Assembly: GCA_951812925.1 (NCBI GenBank)
Contig: OX638372.1
Location: 64,373,407 to 64,437,406 of the forward strand
Direction: 5' to 3'
Origin: Calliopum simillimum
Taxonomy: Eukaryota; Arthropoda; Insecta; Diptera; Lauxaniidae
DNA: 64,000 nucleotides
In this document: positions 1-9,686 of the stretch, in pieces
Layout: each line of letters starts with the position of its first letter
How positions within the stretch are numbered: position 1 is the first letter of the stretch
Program-made: the position numbers and the translations under genes
The notes under the pieces: generated by a model
What the model was told of the DNA's origin: nothing
The model's database searches: none
What the model saw: the letters and a program-made list of their open reading frames with translations, nothing else

Positions 1-240
1 CTTAATATCCAGCATAAATTTTCAGAAGACATAATATGTCTCAGATATATGGATAGTGAAATTTAGTGAGTCGATTCAACACAAGAGTCCGGTTTTTTTA
101 TTTTTTCATGTACAAAAAAATCAATTAAAAAAAAGTCTGACGTGCTGGCGAAAAACGACGAGACACGGGTATTTTTTTTAACGTCTACTTTAAGAATTTT
201 TGGATTTCCTCATGTGTTTTTTTTGTGTGTCGAACCGTTT
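1..240 (+). mobile_element. R1 foldback repeat, right-end fragment
   Basis: The block around 140-230 (GACGTGCTGG, then a T-run, then CTTTAAGAATTTTT and TGTGTCGAAC) recurs at 38.3-38.45, 46.55-46.7 (inverted), 47.65-47.8, 50.75-50.87 and 63.4-63.55 kb (inverted). It is the outward end of a foldback family called R1 here. The rest of this copy lies left of the window. No coding capacity is seen. R1 is inferred to be a non-autonomous DNA element because a better copy (46534-47803) is flanked by a 3-bp TAA duplication. Confidence 0.7.
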
Positions 241-329
241 TATAAATCTAAATGGTAGATTTTCTATGTATGTAGTATATTTTTACAGCCTCTAGCGATG
301 AAAACGCTTTATCGTGGCTGACCGTTTTC

Positions 330-430
330 GGCAAATATACCTATATATTAGAGAATCCAGGAGGTATATGATATACTAGCTGTTTTACCCGGCGTTGCAC
401 GGCTTTTAATAAAAAGCCAGATTCCACACA
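330..430. repeat. ACCCGGCGTTGCACGG-type interspersed repeat fragment
   Basis: The stretch around 380-405 (CTAGCTGTTTTACCCGGCGT and on) resembles a short motif found in many arthropod interspersed repeats. Only this fragment is visible and it cannot be assigned to a family. It is a low-confidence call from memory. Confidence 0.25.
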
Positions 431-469
431 AAAGCTAATAACGAAAACTTTTTTTTATTTTTTAAAACA

Positions 470-1640
470 ATGTGCCACAAACAGATGCTCCGATACATTT
501 ATTTTATCGGTAAAATTGCAAAAGTATCGAAAAATATTAAAATATACATTGAAGAAATCGGTAAGAGTTCAAGTTTATGGAAAAACGTCCAAAATATCGG
601 TAAACGTCCAAAAGTATCGAAATACACCGAAGAAATCGGTAAAAGCCCGAATGAATCGAAAAACATCTAAAATATCGGCAAAAGCCTAAAAGTATAGAAG
701 AACATCTAAAGTATAGGTAAAAGTCCAAATATAACGAAAAACATCCAAAATATGTGTAAAAGTTCCGAAAAATATTGAAAAACATCTAAGTAAAATATCG
801 GTAGAGGTCCAAAAATGTCGAAAATATCCTAAAATCGGTAAAAGTCCAAAAGTATTGGAAAACATCGAAGAAATAATAATACTTGATTCTTATTATTATG
901 AATAAGTGGCATGTTAAAGACTTTGTTCTTCCATGCGAACGATTCGAATCAATAAATACTTTATATAAAAAATCAGTAAAAAGTTTCGAAAAATAGTGAA
1001 ATAAAAAAAAAATTTTCGAAAAACGTACAAAATATCGGTAAAAGTCCAAAAATGTCGAAAAACATCCTACATATTGGTAAAAGCCGAAAATTATTGGAAA
1101 ACATTGAAGAAATCGGTGAAAGTCCAAATACATTTATCGAAAAATATTTAATATATATCGAAAAGGGTCCAAAAGTTTCGGAATATATTGAAACACAACG
1201 AAGAAATCGGTAAAGTCCAAGTTTATAGAAAAGCATCCAAAATATCGGTTAAAGTCCAGAAATGTCGAAAAACATCCTATATATCGGTAAAAGTCCGAAA
1301 GTTTTGAAAAATATTGAAACACATCGAAGAAATCAGCAAAAGTCTAAGTTTATCGAAAAACATCCAAAATATCGGTTAAAGTCCAAAAATGTCGAAAAAC
1401 ATCCTATAAAATATTGAAACACATTGAAGAAATCGGTAGAAGTCTAAAAACAAAACATCCAATATATCGAAACAAAATCAAAAGTTTCGAAAAATAGTGA
1501 AATATGTACATCGAAGAAATCGGTCAAAGTCCAAGTGTTTCGAAAAACATTCAAAATATCGCAAAAAGTCAAAAAGAATTGAAAAATATTGAAAAACATG
1601 TAAAACATCGTTAAAAGTCTAAAAATATTGAAATATTGAG
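470..1640. repeat. Diverged minisatellite, ~40-bp unit in ~120-bp blocks
   Basis: The phrases AATATCGGTAAAAGTCC, AAAAATGTCGAAAAACATCC and GAAGAAATCGGT recur throughout. The phrase AAGTTTAT.GAAAA occurs near 1229 and 1349, so three ~40-bp monomers appear to form a ~120-bp higher-order unit. Copies are diverged and the array is interrupted around 865-990 by unrelated AT-rich DNA. Several open frames across it, especially on the minus strand, come from the repeat lacking stops in some frames and are not treated as genes. Confidence 0.85.
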
Positions 1641-3490
1641 TTGGCATCACTGACGAAATCACTCTCATTTTTGCTCCCATCAATAACACAACATCAAGAA
1701 TAAAAAAAAAAACAACAAATGAAAGAGACGGAAAAGACAACAACAACACATAACTCATGGCGCAGCAAGCTATAGCGACTGAAATGCAAACGATCATTTT
1801 CATGCAAGCATTGAATATTTTTTTTCAACAACTTCATACTAAAAAAAAATGGTTTATCTTATAAAAAAACCAAAAAAATAAGTATACAATCCTGTTCCTT
1901 TTTACACGTAGAATGTTTTAAAAAAAAAAAATTATTAAAATCGGTTCGGTATATTTTGCACCAAATCGTTACATAGGGTTTTCATATAAGCAATTTTATA
2001 TAAATAGTATAGATGTAAAGTTGTGATATTGCTGCTCTTCGTTCATTTTCAGAAAAAAGAGGTAAAAAAATAAGATTTAAAAAAAAAAACAAAAATACGA
2101 ATCGTTAGTGGAAAAAACTGCCGGTTTTCGATCAAAGCTTTAAAAATGGATCTAAAAATGGGAAACCATTTCGACTGCCCACATATTTGAAACTATTGAT
2201 TTGATCGCAGATGCTCCCCAGTCAACTTTTGTAGAGAATGCCTGGACCAGCATAATTTTCCTAAATAGTTTTCGCCGAAAAATTAAATTTGTTGCTGTTC
2301 TGATAAAAAAATAAAAAGTTTTTAAAAAAATTTTCATGACTTTTTTTTTCCATAATTTGTTTTTTTTTTTTTTGTAATTTTTAAAGGGCGAAATATTCGT
2401 TCTGGAAATTCTTTGTTATAGGGAATTAAATGCTATTTAATTAAGAATAAAAAATTATTTTAAAATATTAATTTTAAATGTACGGAGACGGCTGAAAGGT
2501 AGAAAAGAATGCAGTATTTCAATTTTTTGCTTTTAACTGCTACATTTTAGGATGCAAGATATTCTGAAATGATTGAAAATTTATATGAAAATTCATACTT
2601 CACTTACATTTTGTATAGAAATGAGCAATCTCCAGAAACTTAAAGTTCAGTTTGCCTGTTACGAATAGTGGTACTTATTAAAGAACTTCGTTATATTTCG
2701 CTACATTATTTCGAGGAAAAGCCAAATGTGAAACATTCTAGTGAAGCAATAACATCGAATTCATTGTTGCATACACTTTCATGGATTACAAGACAAGTTT
2801 CGGAATGTGTGTTCATTTCTATACGCTACACACACAATATCATTATTATACATATGTGAATGACGCATTTCAGTGGAATTGGTTTTCTGATATCGGGCAT
2901 GTAAAACTTTATGTGGCATGTTTAAGGTTTACTGAATTTAACAGAGGCAACAATGTTGCTGGAATTTCGAAATAAATACGGAACAGTGCACAGAGGGGTA
3001 TTTGTCCACTTTGAGCGGCAAAAAGTTCAATTCGCCAAATTCTCTTTTATCGTAAATAACCAACCGTAGGATACACAGAACCGAATACTCAACTAAACTA
3101 CACAATGTTTTTGATACATATTTACTAATTTCTTGTTTTATTTATGAAACATAAAAAAAAAACAAATCTATGCATAGCGCTTATGAAACAAAAGCAGAAT
3201 CAGTGTTAGTTAATTCATGTTTACAATTTGGTGGCAAAATAAGGGAAGCTTTGGAGCTGCTTTTTTTAAACATTTTTGTAACACAAAAGCATTTTAAGTA
3301 TAAAATTGTATAAAAAAAATGTTTTCCCTTATTAAGTAATCAGTCAAATACCCCTAGGTACAATGTATGTATCTACTTAGTGTTCCATGCTATGGGTGTG
3401 TACTCGAAGGTTTGGATTTTGATGACATTTCATCTTTTTTCTGCCTTAACGTAGATATTTTCGATGTTGCAGAAACACAGTTCATGATTC
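1641..3490. other. AT-rich DNA without recognised features
   Basis: Only short chance open frames and homopolymer runs are visible here, on either strand. The minus-strand frame that starts near 1803 encodes a hydrophobic stretch but runs straight into the minisatellite, so it is not called. Confidence 0.5.
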
Positions 3491-3504
3491 CCTTATTTCT
3501 AAGC

Positions 3505-4440
3505 TAAAACGGAATAGGGCTTTTTATACTCTACACCCAGGGTATATTCACTTTGTCCTTCCGTTTTTAATGCAGTGAAGGAGGCGTGGCAGGTATAGAA
3601 AAGTATATATATATTCTTTATCAGCGTCACCTCCTGAGTCGATATAGCCATGTCCGTCTGTCTGGCTGGCTGGCTGTGTGTGGAAATACACTTTATGAGA
3701 AAACTAACCAAATAATTCAATATAATTTGGTACGTTGGCTTTGTCGTAAAAGTTAGCTCGTGGCATTAAAAATGAAGGAAATCGTTCAACGGACTCGCCT
3801 ACCGCCCGTACAAAGAATATATCCAAAACGCAATAAAAAAGCATTGTTGACAATAACACACGCAAAATACGTAAAAATACTAGAAATAGTAAGTGCCAGC
3901 TCTGAGCAGAAACTAGGTGAATTAGGACTAGAGGGCGTGACACCTCCCATATGAGCAAAAGTTTCAAAATATTATACTGCAGGTGGTTTTAAAGATAATC
4001 CAAACGAACTTTACTCAAGTACTAAAAACATTAATTGCAAGCATTACACAAAAACTTGGTAAATTCGAACAAGAGGGCGTGGCACCTCCCATACCAGCAA
4101 AATATTTAAAATATTGTGCTCATGTCGGTTTGCGAGATAGCCCAACCAAACTTCACTCAAACACTAAGAACATTAATCGAAAGCCCTGATCAAAAGCTAG
4201 GTAAGCTCAGATAAGAGGGCATGGCACCTTCCCTATAAGCAAAAGTTTCAAAAAGCTGTACTGAAATAGTTTTTTAATATAATGAAACCAAATTTTGTAC
4301 AGATACTTGTAATAGTTAGTGCAAAATCTAAGCAAAAACTAAGTGAATTCAGTCAAAAAGGTGTGGCTCCTTCCGAACAAGCAAAATTTTCAAAACAATG
4401 CAGTGTAGGGTTTATTATTTTTTTGCCAGGCCAAAGGCAA
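3505..4440 (-). mobile_element. R2 dispersed repeat, near full length
   Basis: On the minus strand it starts near 4440 with a GGCCTGGC block followed by the CCCTACACTG block. It then carries several ~150-bp modules, each with a GGCGTGGCACCTCCCATAT-like box, seen here as TGGCACCTCCC near 4081. It ends near 3510 with TATACCCTGGGTGTAG. The conserved block CCTGAGTCGATATAGCCATG (3632-3651) recurs in the copies at 18.1-19.1 and 60.1-60.8 kb. No long ORF and no clear terminal inverted repeat were seen. It is a non-autonomous repeat of unknown class. Confidence 0.75.
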
Positions 4441-5165
4441 CACACATACTATTTTTTTTTCTTTTCATCATAAGTATCTTCGATATTGTTAAAAAAATAA
4501 AATTTTCGTTTCAGCTCTAAAGGGTTTCTGATTTAAAATAAACTAAAAAAAGCAAAATTAAAAAAAAAATCATCAAAATCGGAGCTGTTCCTGAGGACTT
4601 CCGACGAAAATGCTTCATCGACTCCACTTTATAAATATTGTTATATTTTTGTGTGGGTTCTCGTACTTGTGCATGTGTGCATTCAATGGCTGCGAATTTC
4701 CCGTATATTTTCTTTTTTAAATTGCAATTTTTTTTTTTTCAATTTGCACCCTGAGTGCAATAAAAAAAAAGCCACTGAAATATCCCAATTCGAACATTAA
4801 AGTTATTTCCATTTAACTACCGCGGTCCAATGAATTTTTTAGTAATAAAAGTGATAAAAAAGTTACGCCTCTTTAAGTACAGGTCACTGCGGAAGAGCGT
4901 AGGATGCCTGCCTAAGGGCTAAATGTGTTTTCAACTGTATTTTACGTGATTTATTTATTTGCTCTGGGAATGAGGTCAACTGAAAAAAAAAACAGAAAAA
5001 AGTGCAAATGCACGCGATATAAAATCACCACCCCCTCTTTCCTTCACACAGCAAGGGGTCTAAACTTTTCATTTTAAATTCACGAATTTATCAATTTCGA
5101 TATGGCCCATTAAATTTCAATAGAAATGGGGATTTCAATAGCAACAACAACAAATATTGTCAACT
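4441..5165. other. Non-coding AT-rich stretch
   Basis: This contains A/T homopolymers and nothing recognisable. It lies just downstream (in minus-strand sense) of the splice donor at 5173 and could be intron of the putative host exon. Confidence 0.4.
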
Positions 5166-5173
5166 GAACTTAC

Positions 5174-5573
5174 CATAACTGTGTTGTTGTTGACGCTGTT
5201 CACCACGTTGCTGTTGCTGTTGTAGTTGCAGCTGATTTTCCTGCTGATATACTTCCGGATCATTGTTGGAATTGTTACTGCGCGCCGTATAACATCGAAA
5301 GGACATTACATTTTCAAATTAAATCCTGTCGATGGCATTAATGTTGTTGTTACCGTTGCGACTGCCTCAAGTTGTGTGTTGACTTCTGAGCCGCAACCAA
5401 AAATCATGGCCCGCTCGTTTTTCATGCCCACATACAGGGTGCTCGTAATCAGTATATATGCAATACTGAGTATCATTAACGATAGCAGCGCAGAAAGAAC
5501 GCATGCAGTGGATTGTATGGTCGTTCATAGGCAATTGCATATTCAGGCCAAACCTCACGGAACTTGCGGGGAC
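5174..5573 (-). pseudogene. Putative host-gene exon, membrane segment then Q-rich tail, frame broken
   Basis: On the minus strand a pyrimidine-rich tract ending in TATATAG (5574-5580) looks like a splice acceptor, and 5173-5168 reads GTAAGT, a strong donor. Between them three overlapping frames read in sequence like one protein. First comes a segment with KFREVWPEYAIAYERPYNP (codons from 5571). Next is a hydrophobic segment with LSLMILSIAYILITSTLYV (around 5485-5430). Last is a polar Q/N-rich segment with NNDPEVYQQENQLQLQQQ (around 5280-5220). Each change of frame equals a missing single base, so this is either a decayed exon or an exon with sequencing indels. Alternatively only the last segment, from an ATG at 5306, is coding. 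I do not recognise the gene. Confidence 0.35.
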
Positions 5574-5683
5574 CTATATAAGAGACCGAAGAGAAAGAGA
5601 AGGAATTGAAGGCAGTGGCGGAATTTAATTAAAGTGAAATTTGAAGTGGCAGTGCGTAAAACATGCAGAAGTCAGTACGTACC

Positions 5684-7380
5684 TGAGTAGATTTACGTAT
5701 AACTAAAAAATAACTGACGTGTTCCATACGGTTTTCAAGTGCTAGACTTGGAAAAGGTTAATTTTTTAAAAATTTTGATAGCAGACATTTAAAAATTACC
5801 TACCATGTCGATGATCTGGTGTTAATAAGAAACTTTATTTTTCCCATTTTTATTTAATTTTACTATACGACGTAGTTACTTATGAAATACCTTTTAAATG
5901 GCTATAACAATTTTTTACTTAAAATCAAGGCATTTTAGAAAAAACATTTTTAGGCAAATAAATAATACGTGTGATTTTTTCAGAATTTTTGTAATTTTTT
6001 GACTAATTTTTGAAGAATTATAGAATGTCTCAAAAAGTTCTAAAAAATTCACACGTGTACTTTGGACGATTTTCATGCCTTATACATTTTTCACGTACAA
6101 CACCACCTCTTGAAAGCTCTTGCATTACAAATTAAATAACAGAACGAATATACCATGCGTTAATGGCATAAAAATCATCGCCAGAAGATGTCAATGATGT
6201 TAATGAGAGTTGAACTAATCATAAATACAAAGTGCTTAAAAAGAGAGCTCATATTACTTAAATGAAATTTCAACTTATTGCTAATATTTTTGATCTCAGC
6301 TCAAATTAATTAATTTCTGCATAAGCAAAAAACAAACGGCTTAAAGTACTAATTAATATTAATAACCACACAATAGGTTCAAAAGTCAACGTATTCTGCC
6401 TACTTGTTGGTATTAATTGACTTAAAATAGCAAAGGATACTTCCAATCCAAATAAATCCGATTATTTTATACGCATGATTTATTGTTTGCCAAGTTCTTG
6501 AGCGTAGTGGGTGACAAATTGCATAATAACGTTCACAGGACATTGCCACCAATGTTCATGAGGATATGGCAACAGATGTAGCTGCAAGAAAAACAATAAG
6601 AAAATAACAAATGAGCATTAAAACAAATATAGAATTAGCATTTCTATTGTTAGTGGTGGTTTGCTTTCGGTTTACCGCTTGAAAGGATAAAAGGACATTT
6701 GCCATTAGATACGCTAAAACTTATAAAAAAAGCACATTGAGAAGAAAGGAAAAACTTTCTGTAAAATTTCATACATATTTGAGTGAAAGTCTTATACTTG
6801 AATAACCAAAAGTTTTCTCGTTATATGTGACCGTCCACAGGAAAAAGGACCTTATCTTCACTGACAAAATTTCACAGCAAAGCTAAAATAAGAGATAAGG
6901 TCATTTCAGTTTAAGGTGAAACTCAGTGCTGAGACATGTTCCGAAAATTTGGCAATTGATACGTGGTGGATAATTAAATTAGAACTATCCAGTGATATTT
7001 TCATATTTAAACATGTATATAGCCTCATCAGATCAGTTTTAGTTAAATCTTGTCAGAAACCGTACTCGAATATGTGACTCCGGTTTTCTAATGAAAAAAA
7101 ACGCGGTGCTTTAGCGATTACGCTATTGGACACGGATAAACTCTCTGTAAAGGATCGCCTGTATGGATAAATCATAAGGCTCACTAGCGCCATCTGTTGT
7201 GAAAATTGCCAAATTGTTAGTTGGTAACACACTCTGGTTTTGAGACATGCTACGCTAGCTACAATTAAAACCTAAAATTGAAAAAAATGACTGTTTAATT
7301 AGTGCAATATAAATTTATCATACTTCAATTAAGAAAAAGCGCGTTGGTACTTTCATTAGTACTATACACGCACACACCTC
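5684..7380. other. Non-coding stretch, possible intron or intergenic DNA
   Basis: A donor-like CAG|GTACGT sits at about 5683 on the minus strand, 110 bp upstream of the putative exon at 5573, and could mark a preceding exon. Otherwise I see no ORF, repeat or RNA gene in this interval. Confidence 0.35.
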
Positions 7381-9151
7381 CCGGGAAGATAGGGACAACC
7401 CCGACTTGGAGTCACTGAAGATTTTTTTGATGAGGTTTTGTTCGTTTACTTCTTCTGAGTTGGTAACTGTGAAAACGAAAATCCCGACTCGTCCTTCTTG
7501 CAATTAAACTGAGTTTAAGTCCTTTTTTACGAGGCAAGTTTGAATTACTAATATTAAAGTGACCTCGAAGTCTTGGAAGCGAAATTTTTTTGATGAGGTT
7601 TTGTTCGTTTATTTGCTCAGAGTCGGAAAATAAGAAAATTAATTCGGAATAGTTTCTTATTGCGAATAAGCCGAGCTTAAACGCCTTTTTTCTTTGTATG
7701 TTTAAACTATTAATATTAAATCGACCTCGAAATACTGGCAGTGAAAACTTGATGAGGATTCGTTCAATAAGTTTGCTTGAGTGGGATAAGGTGAAAAAGT
7801 GAATCAAAACAACTCTTTCTTGGGCAGAAATCGGCTTTAAGCACTCCTTTTGCCCCTAAATTTTGAATAAAACATACTACTTTTAACTCGCAATAACTAA
7901 GCTCACAGTCGTTTTTTTTCAGATAGGTATATAGAGAAATGTTCATGGTTCATACATATAAATATTTTCATCAAATGTTTTAGAAAACCAATGCTTGTCA
8001 GAAAAATTTTAATATTTTTTATATTAAATTCATAAATTAGTTTACTTTTGTAGACATGTACAGCACTTAACACTTGGATATCATTATCATCGCGATTGTC
8101 AGATACTTTATAACTAGTCCATATTGATAGAAAGTCGAAATGCACTGATCCAAAAGCCTCTTCGCTTTAGCATCTGAGTCCGATGATGCTTTGAAATATA
8201 TTTAATTCAACAATGTTAAACTAAGTATATAAAAGGCAAAGAGGTGCATCTTAATGGGAATGCTGATATCTAAAATGGTTTCAATCAACATATCTGTGAC
8301 GACAGAAAAGCATACAGTAAACATGTAAGGGACTTGGATTCTATAGCGAACAGGCTTTTGGATTAGTGCATTTCGACTTTCTGTCAATATGGACTAGTTA
8401 TAAAGTATCTGACAATCGCGATGATAATGATATCCAAGTGTTAAGTGCTGTACATGTCTTCAAAAGCAAACTAATTTATGAATTTAATATAAAAAATATC
8501 AAAATTTTTCTGACAAAACATAGGATTTTGCGCTGATTTATCAATCAATAAAGCATTTGATGAAAATATTTATATGTATGTACCATGAACATTTTTCTAT
8601 ATACCCATTTGAAAAAAAATGACTGTGAAACTTAGTTATTGCGAGTTAAAAGTAGTATGTTTTATTCAAAATTTAGGGGCAAAAAGGGTGCGTAAAGCCG
8701 ATTTCTGCCCAAGAAGGAGTTGTTTTGATTCATTTTTTCACCTTATCCCACTCAAGCAAACTTATTGAACAAACCCTCATCAAAAGTTTTCACTGCCAGT
8801 ATTTCGATGTCGATTTAATATTAATAGTTTAAACATACAAAGAAAAAAGGCGTTTAAGCTCGGCTTATTCGCAATAAGAAACTATTCCGAATTAATTTTC
8901 TTATTTTCCGACTCTGAGCAAATAATCGAACAAAACCTCATCAAAAAAATTTCGCTTCCAAGACTTCGAGGTCACTTTAATATAAGTAATTCAAACTTGC
9001 CTCGTAAAAAAGGACTTAAACTCAGTTTAATTGCAAGAAGGACGAGTCGGGATTTTCGTTTTCACAGTTACCAACTCAGGAGAAGTAAACGAACAAAACC
9101 TATCAAAAAATCTTCAGTGACTCCAAGTCGAGGTTGTCCCTATCTTCCCGG
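7381..9151. repeat. Long inverted repeat (hairpin), ~790-bp arms, 168-bp loop
   Basis: The left arm runs from 7381 (CCGGGAAGATAGGGACAACC) to about 8171. The right arm runs from about 8340 to 9151 and reads back almost base for base, ending TATCTTCCCGG. The loop is about 8172-8339. Inside each arm a ~150-bp module is repeated in diverged form. The minus-strand frame at 7412-7807 shows it twice, as ILIKFSLPVFRGRFNI and then NLIKKISLPRLRGHFNI. This architecture fits either a Foldback-type element, whose arms are built of short tandem repeats, or a hairpin-RNA locus. A conventional transposase is absent. The right arm ends exactly where a LINE poly(A) begins. Confidence 0.9.
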
Positions 9152-9486
9152 AATTTTTTTTTTTTTTTTTTAATACTTGAATTCATTTATTGAATCTTCT
9201 CATCTTAGGAGACTAACAATAAGTTTAAAAATCTTAATCCTAAATAACATTATTATACATAATTAATCTTATATATAATTCAGTGTTCAATGTGTCTCCC
9301 GAGTTAATAGGGACTTGTACATCCTAGGAGTTTGGTAAACGCGCAGAAGAACGCAGTTGTTGTACGTTCAGTCTTCTCACAAACATGCTGCCCGCCTAGC
9401 AGGATGTTTGAATGAAAAGAAATCCATACAAATTTGCGCCAGTAGTTCCGGCTGCATGTGTAGCAGGAACCAGAAATATAAGAAAA

Positions 9487-9655
9487 AGTACGCGCCAGAT
9501 ACCGGCTGCATAGGGAAAAGTACGCGCCAGGTACCGGCTGCATAGAAAAAAGTACGCGCCAGATACCGCCGGCTGGATAGAAAAAAGTACGCGCCAGATA
9601 CCGCCGGCTGCATAGAAAAAAAAAAAAAAAGTACGCGCCAGATACCGGCTGCATA
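9487..9655 (-). repeat. Five-copy minisatellite in LINE 3'UTR, unit ~33-44 bp
   Basis: GTACGCGCCAG.TACC followed by GGCTGCATAG and a run of A (plus-strand sense) occurs five times, starting at 9487, 9520, 9552, 9587 and 9631. Two units carry an extra CCG and the A-run grows from 4 to about 16. It lies between the ORF2 stop and the poly(A) signal, so in the element's sense it belongs to the 3'UTR. Confidence 0.9.
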
Positions 9656-9686
9656 CAAAATTTAGAATTCAGTCAGCTTAACATAG

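Noticed and set aside
470..1640. CRISPR-like array
   Set aside because: There are no constant repeats with unique equal-length spacers. The whole array is repetitive and the genome is eukaryotic.
1444..1803. Minus-strand frame with a hydrophobic N-terminus (MKMIVCISVAIACCAMS)
   Set aside because: The second half is translated minisatellite. No family resemblance and no promoter or splice context.
5406..5609. Plus-strand frame starting MARSFFMPTYRVLVISIYA, signal-peptide-like, with a basic KRPKRKRRN end
   Set aside because: The hydrophobic stretch is the antisense of a minus-strand hydrophobic segment, and splice signals and Q-rich coding text favour the minus strand. There is no recognisable neuropeptide cysteine pattern.
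9304..9658. Overlapping ORFs on both strands across the GTACGCGCC repeat
   Set aside because: They are translations of the five-copy minisatellite in the LINE 3'UTR.
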